The notes under the pieces are model-generated. The model searched no databases and was not told where the DNA came from. It saw only the letters and a program-made list of their open reading frames with translations. This document shows positions 50,901 through 58,780 of a stretch of 64,000 bases of DNA, one piece after another; positions within the stretch are counted from its first letter, which is position 1; the number at the start of each line of letters is the position of its first letter. Source of the DNA: Azospirillum formosense. Lineage in GTDB: Bacteria; Pseudomonadota; Alphaproteobacteria; Azospirillales; Azospirillaceae. A program made the translations under genes and the position numbers. Where the stretch lies: NCBI RefSeq assembly GCF_040500525.1, contig NZ_CP159404.1, positions 215,001 to 279,000 of the forward strand, read 5' to 3'.

Positions 50901-51740
50901 ATGGCTGCGCGTGTGGTGAGGCTATTTCCGGGACCGCCCGAAGACGTCGCGTTGGCGGGGCTCTGTCTGGCCGACGCGCTCCACCGCTTGGGCAGCGCCG
51001 CGGCGCCGTTCGTCTATGCGAGCTTCGTCGGCAGCCTCGACGGGCGCATCGCCGTGTCGGACCCCGTCAGCGGAGCCAGCCGCCTTCCGGTCGAGATCAC
51101 CAGCGAGAGCGACTTCCGCCTGTTCCTCGAACTGGAGGCCCAGGCCGACTGTCTGGTCACGCATGGCGGCTACCTGCGCGACCTCGCGGCCGGCCGGCTG
51201 GACGACGTGCTGCAGATCGGGACGCGGACCATGGACCGCGATCTGGCGGATTGGAGGCGGGAGAACGGCCTGTCCCCGCAACCCGCCGTCGTGATCGCCA
51301 GCGCCAGCCTCGACTTTCCGATACCGGACTCCCTTATCCGCGAAAAGCGGCGCGTTCTGGTCGCGACGGGTCGGCAGGCCCCGCCTGACCGGGTCGATGC
51401 GCTGCGGGCGCGCGGCGTCCCGGTGCTCGTCGCCGGAGAGGGGGACGCGGTGGAGGGGGCCCCGCTGGTCCGCGAACTCGGCAGGCTCGGCTTTCGCAGC
51501 GTGTATCTGCTGACCGGTCCCCGCATGCTGTCCACCATGCTGCGGGATGGGGCGCTGTCGCGGCTCTACCTCACCATCACCCACCGTGTGGTGGGGGGAG
51601 AGAGTTTTCACACCATGGCGACGGGGCCACGGCTGGAGGGCGCCGGCCGTCTGCGCCTGTGCACGCTGCATTACGACGCCGCAGCACCGGATGGCGCGGG
51701 CCAATGGTTCGCCCGGTTCGAGCCGTTGCGTCCGGCGTGA
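50901..51740 (+). CDS. RibD C-terminal/DHFR-like reductase (about 279 aa)
   Basis: NAD(P)H-dependent reductase-fold protein related to the C-terminal domain of RibD (pyrimidine reductase). Evidence: VYASFVGSLDGRIAV near the N-terminus, the ADCLVTHGGYLRDL segment, a VYLLTGPRMLSTML glycine motif and the final LTITHRVVGGESF region. The deaminase half of RibD is absent. The frame is open to a TTG at 50868, but the ATG at 50901 is preferred although its ribosome binding site is weak. It lies between the giant RTX gene and the C1-metabolism genes. Riboflavin synthesis is possible, but a pterin-reductase role in H4MPT synthesis is an alternative suggested by context only. Confidence 0.75.
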   Translation: MAARVVRLFPGPPEDVALAGLCLADALHRLGSAAAPFVYASFVGSLDGRIAVSDPVSGASRLPVEITSESDFRLFLELEAQADCLVTHGGYLRDLAAGRLDDVLQIGTRTMDRDLADWRRENGLSPQPAVVIASASLDFPIPDSLIREKRRVLVATGRQAPPDRVDALRARGVPVLVAGEGDAVEGAPLVRELGRLGFRSVYLLTGPRMLSTMLRDGALSRLYLTITHRVVGGESFHTMATGPRLEGAGRLRLCTLHYDAAAPDGAGQWFARFEPLRPA

Positions 51741-51924
51741 GCCCGCTGCCCAGGCTCAGGCGGGTCCTGACCCGGGGGCCTTGCCCGCCCTGCGCGGCGG
51801 CTTGGCGGGAACGGATGCCTGGCTGGCACAGGCGGGCGGGCAGCGGATACGACGCAAGCCGCTGCCCGCCGGAAAGGCGGTGGTCGGGCATGATGGGGCA
51901 CACGGCTTCGCCGTGGCCAAGCCG

Positions 51925-52005
51925 TCAGAGCTGCGCGCAGGCGTAGGCGTTGATCTCGGTGCCGACGGCGATCACGCGGATTTTCGGTTTGCGCCAAGTC
52001 TTCAT
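51925..52005 (-). CDS. pqqA: PqqA-like coenzyme PQQ precursor peptide (26 aa)
   Basis: Short minus-strand gene missed by ordinary length cut-offs. The 26-residue product starts MKTWRKPKI and ends VGTEINAYACAQL. In PQQ biosynthesis the side chains of a Glu and a Tyr three residues apart (E-x3-Y) are cross-linked by PqqE. Here Glu17 and Tyr21 have exactly this spacing, within the V-G-x-E-(I/V)-x-x-Y context typical of PqqA. GAGGGAG lies seven bases before the ATG. Both flanking genes are on the plus strand and no pqqB-E genes are in the window, so it is an orphan here; the rest of the pathway must be elsewhere. It sits beside quinoprotein-associated genes, supporting the call. Confidence 0.85.
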   Translation of the reverse strand: MKTWRKPKIRVIAVGTEINAYACAQL

Positions 52006-52291
52006 GGTGCGCTCCCTCGATTTTCAAATGGATGAACGGGGCCGTTCTCGGCCGAGTCCTCTTGGGGAAGCCTACCGGTCCAATCCCGGCGCGGCCATCC
52101 TCCGAACGGGTAGCGGAACGGAAAATGCGTATGGAGTTTTTGTGGTGAAGGTCGGGCGCATTTATTTGGTTCCCGTGTCGAAGTCCGGGTCGATCCCGGA
52201 GCAGTCCCCGAATGCGTGCTTGAGACGGCGCGCTTGATCGTCACACCATGACGACGCGCTTCTTCGGACAGGCCAGCAAGGACCCGACCCG

Positions 52292-52633
52292 ATGACGAGG
52301 AATGGTGTTGCGGTTGCGTTGTTCGCGATTCTGATCGGTTGCGGGGCGGCGCGGGCCGAGGACGGCTACCCCACCTACGCCCGCGTCGATTATGTTCTCG
52401 GCTGCATGCTGTCCAACGGCCAGGGGCCGGATGTCGTGCGCAAATGCTCCTGCAGCATCGACGAGATCGCGGCGCATTTTCCCTACGACAGCTATGTGGC
52501 GGTGGAGACCGCGCGGGGCATGCAGGAGGCCCCCGGCGAGCGCGCCGCGCTGATGCGCGACGTCGGGTGGATCAAGGACCTGCTGAACGAGTTCCGGCAG
52601 GCCCAGGTCGCCGCCGATCTGAAATGCTTCTGA
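52292..52633 (+). CDS. Small secreted cysteine-containing protein of unknown function
   Basis: 113-residue protein with a signal peptide (VALFAILIGCGAARAED, cleavage probably after ARA at residue 22). The mature part has Cys38 in LGCMLSNGQG, the pair Cys48 and Cys50 in RKCSCS, and a near-terminal Cys112, so two disulfides or a metal site are possible. There is no CxxCH haem motif. AAGGAC lies about nine bases before the ATG. It converges with the SoxYZ-like gene (24-bp gap). I do not recognise a named family; the neighbours suggest a periplasmic accessory to PQQ-dependent alcohol oxidation. Confidence 0.75.
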   Translation: MTRNGVAVALFAILIGCGAARAEDGYPTYARVDYVLGCMLSNGQGPDVVRKCSCSIDEIAAHFPYDSYVAVETARGMQEAPGERAALMRDVGWIKDLLNEFRQAQVAADLKCF

Positions 52634-52657
52634 CCGGGCCGGCGGCGCGGGCGGCCT

Positions 52658-53473
52658 TCAAGAGCCGGAATTGGCGCGGATCGGCCAACTCTCCTGGAAG
52701 ACCCGGCCGTTCGAATCCTCGGCGGTGACCTCCAGCGTGCCCTGCTCCTCCGGCACCAGGGAAAAGTGGATGCTGGGGTCCTCGCTCAACGAGATGTCCG
52801 ATTGCACGTCCAGCACCGGTTCCCCGTTGTAGCGGATGGCGACGGTTTTCACGTAGTGGGCGGGGATGAAATAGTAGTTGAGCTGGTCGTACTGCATGCC
52901 GGTGTAGTTGGGGTGGCTGATCAGCAACTGCGCGGTCAGCGGCTTCCCGGCGGTGATGCTGTCGGGCAGGTTCAGCTTCATCTTGCCCATGCGGGCGACG
53001 GCGAGCTGGGCGTTCTTCAGGGCCGGGGCGGAGCATCCCCCGGATGCCTTGACGAACCGGGAGGTGCGAAGCAGCCGCCCGTCGCTGGTCTCGGCGACGG
53101 CGGTGATGTTGGTGTAGGCGTTGACCCGCAGACGGGTGTCGATCGCCTGCGGGCTGTCGCCGTGGGGAAAGCGGAAGGTCGCGGCCATCGGCACCGGATT
53201 TTCATCGACGATGAGATGGACCGCGGTCACCGCGACGCCGTTGCCCGGCGCCGTCACGATCCGGATGGGCACGACCGCCGCGTCGTTGGCCCGTGTCGGC
53301 GCCTCCAGGCTGAGGAGCGGACCGGCGTCCTCGACCGTGCGGCCCGAGAAATACATGTCGCGCAGCAGGTCCCAACGCTCCTCCTGCGGCGAGGCCGCCG
53401 GAGCGCCCGCGCTGCTCAGACACAGACAGGCGGCGCCCGACAGCGCGAGGATGATCCGGTGCGGTGTGGTCAT
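52658..53473 (-). CDS. Quinoprotein dehydrogenase-associated SoxYZ-like carrier protein
   Basis: 271-residue periplasmic protein with an N-terminal signal peptide (ALSGAACLCLSSAGAPAA). It joins a SoxY-like domain (to about residue 155) and a SoxZ-like domain (about 160-271) in one chain. SoxY proteins end in a swinging arm with a carrier cysteine (GGCGG); here the equivalent is KASGGCSAP in the middle, at the domain junction. The SoxZ part shows LISHPNYTGMQ, a conserved HPxxTG-like motif. Fused SoxYZ proteins of this type are known near PQQ-dependent dehydrogenase genes rather than sulfur-oxidation operons. It is the last gene of a minus-strand run, 4 bp after the metallohydrolase. The carried group is unknown. 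Confidence 0.85.
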   Translation of the reverse strand: MTTPHRIILALSGAACLCLSSAGAPAASPQEERWDLLRDMYFSGRTVEDAGPLLSLEAPTRANDAAVVPIRIVTAPGNGVAVTAVHLIVDENPVPMAATFRFPHGDSPQAIDTRLRVNAYTNITAVAETSDGRLLRTSRFVKASGGCSAPALKNAQLAVARMGKMKLNLPDSITAGKPLTAQLLISHPNYTGMQYDQLNYYFIPAHYVKTVAIRYNGEPVLDVQSDISLSEDPSIHFSLVPEEQGTLEVTAEDSNGRVFQESWPIRANSGS

Positions 53474-53477
53474 GGCG

Positions 53478-54437
53478 TCATTCCCATTCCAGTTCGGCGA
53501 AGGCCGCCGTCACGTTGCGCGGGTTGTAGGAGTCGAACAGGCGCCAGCGCGGCGCCTCGTCGGCGGCGACCGTGTCGACCGCCTGCTGGATGGTGCCGTG
53601 GGCGGCCTGGACCTTGCGGACGCCCTCCACCACACCGTTCAGGTAGCGGCGCAGGTCCACCGAGGCGTCCGGCCAGGGAGCGGAAGGCGGGCCGTGACCG
53701 GGAACCACGCGCGTTGCCGGTTCGGCCGCCAGGGCGTCGAGGGTGCGCAGCCAGCCGAGGACGGAGCCGTCGATGGCCGGCGCCCGCTCCATGAACAGCA
53801 GGTCCCCGGCCCACAGCGTCCTGGTCTGCCGGTCGATCACCGTCAGGTCGTTGTCGGTGTGGGCCACCGGCCACGCCACGAGGTCGAGCACGCGTCCGCC
53901 CAGATCCAACTCCAGGCGGTCGGTGACCGCGACGGTCGGCGCAATGAGCCGGACCTCCGCGGCGGCGGCGGCCCCGACCGCGTCGTCGAACGCCTGCCGG
54001 TAGTGGTCCAGGCGCGCCGCCAGGGCGGGCTGGAAACGGACATGCGCGACGAAGTCCGGCCGGTCGGGCAGGAAGGCCGCGTTTCCCAGCGCATGGTCCG
54101 GGTGCATGTGGGTGTTGACGACGTAGCGGATGGGACGGTCGGTGTGGACCCGGATCGCCTCACGCAGGCGGTGGCCAAGGGCCGGAGACCCGCCGCTGTC
54201 GATCACCGCGACGGCCTCGTTGCCCACGATGAACCCGCAGTTGGCGATGTCGCCGCCGTTGGCCGCGTCGGTCTCCTCGTGACGCCCGGCGTGCACGAAC
54301 ACGCCGGGAGCGACCTCGAACACGGGCAGGGGATCGGCCGTCGCCGGGGCCGCCGCCCCAAACAGCCAGACGGACAGCCAGACACCGGCCAGCGCCGCGC
54401 GCGCGGACGGTCGGAGGAACGTGGCCGCAGCAGCCAT
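53478..54437 (-). CDS. Quinoprotein relay system zinc metallohydrolase (MBL fold)
   Basis: 319-residue secreted metallo-beta-lactamase-fold protein. The signal peptide covers about residues 1-35. The zinc-binding motif is NTHMHPDHALGN (HxHxDH), with further ligands expected at the His of VAHTDNDL and in VVPGHGPPS. It resembles SoxH-like hydrolases found with quinoprotein dehydrogenases and SoxYZ-like carriers, and here it is directly upstream of such a carrier. AGGAC lies about eight bases before the ATG. Only 21 bp separate it from the upstream H4MPT-linked gene, so it belongs to the same transcript. The substrate is not known; removal of adducts from the SoxYZ-like carrier is a hypothesis. 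Confidence 0.87.
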   Translation of the reverse strand: MAAAATFLRPSARAALAGVWLSVWLFGAAAPATADPLPVFEVAPGVFVHAGRHEETDAANGGDIANCGFIVGNEAVAVIDSGGSPALGHRLREAIRVHTDRPIRYVVNTHMHPDHALGNAAFLPDRPDFVAHVRFQPALAARLDHYRQAFDDAVGAAAAAEVRLIAPTVAVTDRLELDLGGRVLDLVAWPVAHTDNDLTVIDRQTRTLWAGDLLFMERAPAIDGSVLGWLRTLDALAAEPATRVVPGHGPPSAPWPDASVDLRRYLNGVVEGVRKVQAAHGTIQQAVDTVAADEAPRWRLFDSYNPRNVTAAFAELEWE

Positions 54438-54458
54438 CGTCCGGTCCTGCTCTTGTGT

Positions 54459-55556
54459 TCAATCGGGCGAGTATGAAACCCCGCCGGCTGGCGCGGCAAC
54501 CGGGCAAAGGTGTTTGTGCGGCGCACCCTCGGCGGCCAGCCAGCCGACACTGACGGCGGGGGCGTACCATCCCACGCGCTCGCGCAAGGCCGGCGGTACC
54601 GGCAGATGGGCCTCGAAGTCCCGGTAGGGCGATCCCCGGCGCTCGGCCAGACGCCGCACCAGGAACCGGCCGACCCCGGCGCCGACGAGCGGAAGGGAAT
54701 CCGCCGTCCGGCCCCGCGACAGCACGAGGTCGAGCGCGTCGTCGATCCGGCGGAGCTGGCGTTCCGCGAGATGATGGGCGAGGCGCCGGGCCTTCGGAAG
54801 GCTGTCCGGCTCCAGGTCGTCGCCGACCATCCGCAGCAGACGCCGCGCGCTGGCCGTGATGCCGCGATCCCTCCCGTCCGCCGTGGCGTGCTGGTCGGCG
54901 CCCTCCGGAAGGGACCCGGTCAGGCGGTGCACGTCGGCCATGGTCGCGAACAGCTCCGCCATCAGCGCGCGCCGGCGCCCGCTGTAAGGGACGCAGTCGG
55001 CGACCGCCATGACCGGGGTGCGCACGACGCCCGTGTAGACCAATTCGCCGCTGTCCAGCCGCTCCGCGTCGGAATAGCCGGCGTGGCGCGGGACGCCGCC
55101 GATGAGCGGGACGATGTCGGCCGTGGTGCTGCCGACGTCCAGCAGGACGCCGTCACCGCCCGCCGCGGCCAGCAGCGCGGTGGCGTACCAGTTGGCGGAA
55201 GCCACCGCCTCCGCGCAGTCCGGCACGGCGTCGACCGGCACCAGCCCGCGGGGGCCGGCAAAGAGGGTGAGCGCCGTGGCCGGCAGGGCGGAGCGCATCG
55301 TGGCGGCGATGCGGCGCACGCCGTCCGCGCGGTCGTCGAACAGGTCCGCCAGCTCCCCGGTCATCGTCGCGGCGACCCGCTCCGGCGGACCCCAGCGGGC
55401 GATCACCGCCGCCACGGCCTGCTCCAGCCGGTCGAGGCCCAACCAGAGCGGACAGGGCCATTGGTCGAGGTCCCGGAGCGTTCCCGTTTCGTCGAACAGG
55501 GCGGCCTTCAGGTGCGCCCCGCCGATGTCCAATCCGATCAACGCGCCGCCATCCAT
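54459..55556 (-). CDS. H4MPT-linked C1 transfer pathway protein (hydantoinase/sugar-kinase-like ATPase fold)
   Basis: 365-residue cytoplasmic protein with an actin/sugar-kinase-like ATP-binding fold: LIGLDIGGAHLKAALFD at the N-terminus and GVLLDVGSTTADIVPLIGG as the second phosphate motif. This matches a conserved protein found with H4MPT-dependent C1 genes in methylotrophs and methanogens, where a role in making an unusual C1 cofactor is suspected. The upstream gene ends 3 bp before it and the metallohydrolase starts 21 bp after it. The exact reaction is not established to my knowledge. Confidence 0.83.
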   Translation of the reverse strand: MDGGALIGLDIGGAHLKAALFDETGTLRDLDQWPCPLWLGLDRLEQAVAAVIARWGPPERVAATMTGELADLFDDRADGVRRIAATMRSALPATALTLFAGPRGLVPVDAVPDCAEAVASANWYATALLAAAGGDGVLLDVGSTTADIVPLIGGVPRHAGYSDAERLDSGELVYTGVVRTPVMAVADCVPYSGRRRALMAELFATMADVHRLTGSLPEGADQHATADGRDRGITASARRLLRMVGDDLEPDSLPKARRLAHHLAERQLRRIDDALDLVLSRGRTADSLPLVGAGVGRFLVRRLAERRGSPYRDFEAHLPVPPALRERVGWYAPAVSVGWLAAEGAPHKHLCPVAAPAGGVSYSPD

Positions 55557-55559
55557 GCC

Positions 55560-56564
55560 TCACCCCTCCAGCGTCAGAAGGACCGGTTCGATGCGCGCCA
55601 CCGGTGGCGGCGGGACCGGCGGGTCGCGCGCCAGATCCAGCACCGCCGCGGCGACGTTCAGCCCCGTCGCGCGCCGCAACCCCACCGAGGAGGTGGTGAG
55701 GCGCGGGTTGACCTCGATGATCGTCGGCCCCTCCGGGCCGATGACGATATCCACGCCCACGCACCCGAACAGGCCGGGCAGCGCCGCCGCGACGCCCCGA
55801 GCGATGTCGCGGAGGGCGGGCGACAGCGCCAACCCGCCGACGATCCCGCCGCCGTAGGAGAAGATGTCGCCGGCCAGGGACACATCCTGGCGGTTGGCGG
55901 TCAGCGGCCAGGCCCGCCCGTCGCGGCAGAGCATCGACAGGCTGGCTGGGATGCCGGGCTGGAAGGGCTGCACCACGAAGCCGCTGCGGTCCGCTCCTCC
56001 CAGCCAATTCCGCCACTCGGTGTGGTCGCGGATCAGCCGGGTGTCGATGCAGCCGGCCCCGTCGTCGGGCTTGACCACCCAGGGGCCGCCGCCCGGCGGA
56101 TCGTCCGTGCCGACCCGCCGGCCCGGAACGACGGGCAGGCCGGCCGCCGCCAGCACGGCCGCCGTCGCCGCCTTGCTGGATGCGACCGCCACCGCTTCGG
56201 CGCGGCTGTTGAGCAGGCGGCGCCCGGTGGCCTCGACCATGCGGCTGAAGCGCTCCAGCGCGCCGTCCGTCTCCGGGGCGATCGGCCAGACGCCGTCCGC
56301 CCGCCGAGCGAGGTCCTCCCAAAGCGCCCAGGACTCGCGCGGGTCGGTGATGGTTATGCTGCGCACGGGGGCCGCGAGCGGCGGAAGGCGGGCGTCGCGG
56401 GTGACCGTTGCCTCCACCCCCGGCACCTCCAGCAGGTCGGCCAGCAGGGCGTGGAGCATCAGGTCGCCCTCGTGGGCGAGGCTGGCGGGGATCGGATCGT
56501 CCGGCGGCATGCCGCCGCCGGTCACGAATTCACAGACCAGGATGCGCATGCCGTCTGTCACCAT
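55560..56564 (-). CDS. ATP-grasp ligase of the H4MPT/methylofuran gene set
   Basis: 334-residue ATP-grasp enzyme, which should form an amide from a carboxylate and an amine via an acyl phosphate. Features: VVKPDDGAGCIDTRL (nucleotide-binding loop), GVDIVIGPEGPTIIEVNPRLTTS (metal-binding acidic motif and NPR), and an N-terminal VCEFVTGGGM. It resembles the tyramine/tyrosine-glutamate ligase-like proteins (MfnD type) that accompany H4MPT genes, so a step in methylofuran side-chain synthesis is plausible. The start at 56564 gives an MVTDGMRIL N-terminus; Met6 (56549) may be the real start. It is divergent from the HisA-like gene, with only about 20-35 bp between starts. First gene of the run ending with the SoxYZ-like gene. 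Confidence 0.8.
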   Translation of the reverse strand: MVTDGMRILVCEFVTGGGMPPDDPIPASLAHEGDLMLHALLADLLEVPGVEATVTRDARLPPLAAPVRSITITDPRESWALWEDLARRADGVWPIAPETDGALERFSRMVEATGRRLLNSRAEAVAVASSKAATAAVLAAAGLPVVPGRRVGTDDPPGGGPWVVKPDDGAGCIDTRLIRDHTEWRNWLGGADRSGFVVQPFQPGIPASLSMLCRDGRAWPLTANRQDVSLAGDIFSYGGGIVGGLALSPALRDIARGVAAALPGLFGCVGVDIVIGPEGPTIIEVNPRLTTSSVGLRRATGLNVAAAVLDLARDPPVPPPPVARIEPVLLTLEG

Positions 56565-56583
56565 GCAGCCGGGGGAGGGCGAG

Positions 56584-57291
56584 ATGCTCCACGTCGTTCC
56601 GGTGATCGACCTGAAGGAGGGCGGCGTGGTGCACGCCCGCCGCGGCGACCGCGGCCGCTACCCGCCGCTGCGCTCCTCGCTGTGCGCCGGCAACGACCCG
56701 GTGGCGGTGGTCGGCGGTCTGCTCCGCCTGCATCCCTTCCGGGTGGTCTATGCCGCCGACCTCGACGCCATCCAGGGCAGCGGCGACAACCGGCCGGCGC
56801 TGGCGCGGCTGAAGGCGGCCTTTCCGGAGGTCGGATTCTGGGTCGATGCCGGGTTCCGCAGCGCCGACGCGGTGCGCGGCTTCGCCGCGTCGGGGCTCGG
56901 CGACGCCGTGCTCGGCAGCGAGAGCCTGGAGGGGCTGGCGCCGCTGCTCGCGCTGAGGGCTGATCCGGTGTGGGAGCGGGTGATCCTGTCGCTCGATTTC
57001 CGAGACCGCTTTGTCGGGCCGCCGGACCTGCCGGACCGTCCCGACCTGTGGCCGCAACGGATCATCATCATGACCCTGGCCCGCGTCGGGTCGGGGGAGG
57101 GGCCGGACTGGAGCCGTCTCGCCGAGATCGGCCGGGCCAAGCCGCAGGCCAGCCTGTTCGCCGCCGGCGGGGTGCGCGACGGCGACGATCTCCGGACTCT
57201 CGCGGCGCGCGGCGGCGCCGGCGCCCTGGTGGCGACGGCGCTGCACGACGGCCGCATCGGCGGCGCGGAACTGGCTGCCCTGTCCCGATGA
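56584..57291 (+). CDS. HisA-related TIM-barrel protein of the H4MPT gene set
   Basis: 235-residue protein resembling phosphoribosylformimino-AICAR isomerase (HisA): HVVPVIDLKEGGVVHARRG at the start, AADLDAIQG, and AAGGVRDGDDLRTLAARG near the end. The HisA-like barrel is retained, but the overall sequence fits the separate HisA-related family linked to H4MPT/methylofuran genes, not histidine synthesis, and no other his genes are nearby. The ATG at 56584 follows GGGGGAGGG closely; an ATG 21 bases earlier is less likely. It is the only plus-strand gene in this stretch and converges with fae (5-bp gap). Confidence 0.82.
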   Translation: MLHVVPVIDLKEGGVVHARRGDRGRYPPLRSSLCAGNDPVAVVGGLLRLHPFRVVYAADLDAIQGSGDNRPALARLKAAFPEVGFWVDAGFRSADAVRGFAASGLGDAVLGSESLEGLAPLLALRADPVWERVILSLDFRDRFVGPPDLPDRPDLWPQRIIIMTLARVGSGEGPDWSRLAEIGRAKPQASLFAAGGVRDGDDLRTLAARGGAGALVATALHDGRIGGAELAALSR

Positions 57292-57296
57292 GCCGG

Positions 57297-57824
57297 TCAC
57301 GCGGCGAAGGGATGCTTCACCTTGTCCTTCTGGTTCATCAGGTCCTGTGCGCTCGGGAAGCTGGCGACCGCGCGCTCGATGGCCTCCTTGGTGGCGCGGT
57401 AGTTGTAGTCCTGGATCTTGGCGTTGTCCTTGGCCTCCCAGTGGATGAAGACGCCGACGCAGATGAAGATGTTGTCGATCTCGTCCTGCGGGATGGTGCC
57501 TTCCGACACGCAGTCGGCCACGGCCTTGGCGACGGCGTGCTGGGCGGGCCCGAACATCTGCACCGCCTGCTCCGCGCCTTTGATGGTGACCTTGTTGAAC
57601 AGGATGGTCGCGGGCTTGCACATCAGGTTGGGCGCCACGACGGCGAGCAGGGCGGTGAAGCCGTCCTTGTTGTTGGTCAGCGCGTTGCAGAAGGCCGTTT
57701 CCACGGCGCTGCCGCGCGGCCCCATGATCAGGTCGATGTGGGCGACCTCGTTCCCATCACCGACCAGCGACTCGCCGACGAGCACGCGGTTGATCTTCGT
57801 GGACTGTCCTCCCCACATCGGCAT
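57297..57824 (-). CDS. fae: Formaldehyde-activating enzyme
   Basis: Fae speeds the condensation of formaldehyde with tetrahydromethanopterin to methylene-H4MPT, the entry step of the H4MPT oxidation pathway in the cytoplasm. The 175-residue product carries the hallmark INRVLVGESLVGDGNEVAHI, with the catalytic His equivalent at His29, then DLIMGPRGSAVE and KPATILFNKVTIKG. The length matches the family (about 170). The frame is open upstream, but the ATG at 57824, preceded by GGGAGAAAGG, gives the normal N-terminus. It is the last gene of the minus-strand C1 operon, 11 bp after the CitG-like gene. Confidence 0.96.
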   Translation of the reverse strand: MPMWGGQSTKINRVLVGESLVGDGNEVAHIDLIMGPRGSAVETAFCNALTNNKDGFTALLAVVAPNLMCKPATILFNKVTIKGAEQAVQMFGPAQHAVAKAVADCVSEGTIPQDEIDNIFICVGVFIHWEAKDNAKIQDYNYRATKEAIERAVASFPSAQDLMNQKDKVKHPFAA

Positions 57825-57835
57825 GTCCTTTCTCC

Positions 57836-58780
57836 CTAACGTTGCCGGCGCCCTTCGCCGAGCGCGTCTTGTCGAAGAGCATCCGTTATGACGGGCGGCT
57901 GCGGCGATTGCATGAGCCAGAACGCAAGGAGGCAACCCACCACAATATCCGCGGTCGTTCCCGGGTTGACGCCATTGTATTTGAGGTCCCGGTCCATTTC
58001 CGCCAAGCGCGATCGCGTTAGCGTGAATGCACGATCCGCGCCCATGTTTTCCCTCAATTCCGAAGCCCGCGCGCGTAACCATTCAGAACGCTCCCGCCCG
58101 TATTTTCGGATGACATGGCTGTCGGGCAGGGTGGCGAGGAATTCGACATAAATCATTTCCGTCGCCTGCTCGAAATCCGCCCCGGCGTCCAGCCATCGCC
58201 GCAGGCTCGGCACGCCGGTGTCGAAGATGTCCGCGAAGCCCGTCGCGTATTGCCGGGCGATGGTGTCGCGGTCCTGCGCCTCCCGCATGGCGTCGAGCAG
58301 GGTCACCCGCGCCGGGGCGTGCACGTCCGCCCCCTCCACGCGGCCCAGCCCGGCGGGTTCGGCCAGCGCGATCGCCTGGAAGGCCAGTTCCGCGTCGGCC
58401 ACCGTCAGGCTGGCGAGGACATGGCCCAAACGGTCGCGCAAGGGGGCGTTTCCGGGCATCAGCGCGGCCTGGGCCAGTGGTGCGGCCAGCAGCAGGATGC
58501 CGAGGTTGGTGTTGCAGCCGACCGCTTCTCGCGTGGCAACGACGGCGGCGTGCAGCCGCTCCCCGACGCCCAGGCCCGGCCGCGCGAGGATGGGCGCGGT
58601 CGTCTCGGCGCTGGCGAGGAACTGGGCGACGGTCATGCCGTGTCCCTCAGCGTGGATGTGGACGTTGCCGGGCTTCAGCGCGCGCAGTTCGAGATGGCAG
58701 GCGGCGCGGTAGGCGCCGGTCACGCCGGACGCGGGATCGGGAGGGATCGGCGCCCAGTCGATCGCGGGTCCGCCGATCAT
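57836..58780 (-). CDS. CitG-like triphosphoribosyl-dephospho-CoA synthase family protein of the C1 cluster
   Basis: 314-residue protein with CitG-family motifs: CHLELRALKPGNVHIHAEGHGM, ETTAPIL, GCNTNLGILLLAAPLA and NPGTTADIVVGCLLAFWL. In citrate lyase systems this family makes the prosthetic-group precursor, but no citrate lyase genes are here. Homologues are conserved next to fae and mch in methylotrophs, where a role in making dephospho-H4MPT from a ribosyl-phosphate precursor is suspected. The ATG overlaps the upstream ligase stop (ATGA). Confidence 0.85.
   Translation of the reverse strand: MIGGPAIDWAPIPPDPASGVTGAYRAACHLELRALKPGNVHIHAEGHGMTVAQFLASAETTAPILARPGLGVGERLHAAVVATREAVGCNTNLGILLLAAPLAQAALMPGNAPLRDRLGHVLASLTVADAELAFQAIALAEPAGLGRVEGADVHAPARVTLLDAMREAQDRDTIARQYATGFADIFDTGVPSLRRWLDAGADFEQATEMIYVEFLATLPDSHVIRKYGRERSEWLRARASELRENMGADRAFTLTRSRLAEMDRDLKYNGVNPGTTADIVVGCLLAFWLMQSPQPPVITDALRQDALGEGRRQR

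Noticed and set aside
51547..52035. 162-residue plus-strand frame overlapping the end of the RibD-like gene and pqqA
   Set aside because: No domain features, and its first third lies inside the RibD-like gene in another frame.
52658..54437. Thiosulfate-oxidation (sox) genes
   Set aside because: SoxY and SoxZ are fused and no soxA, B, C, D or X is present; the neighbours are C1-cofactor genes, which fits the quinoprotein-associated variant.
57825..58082. 86-residue N-terminal extension of Fae
   Set aside because: It lies over the CitG-like gene; Fae is normally about 170 residues and the ATG at 57824 has a good ribosome binding site.
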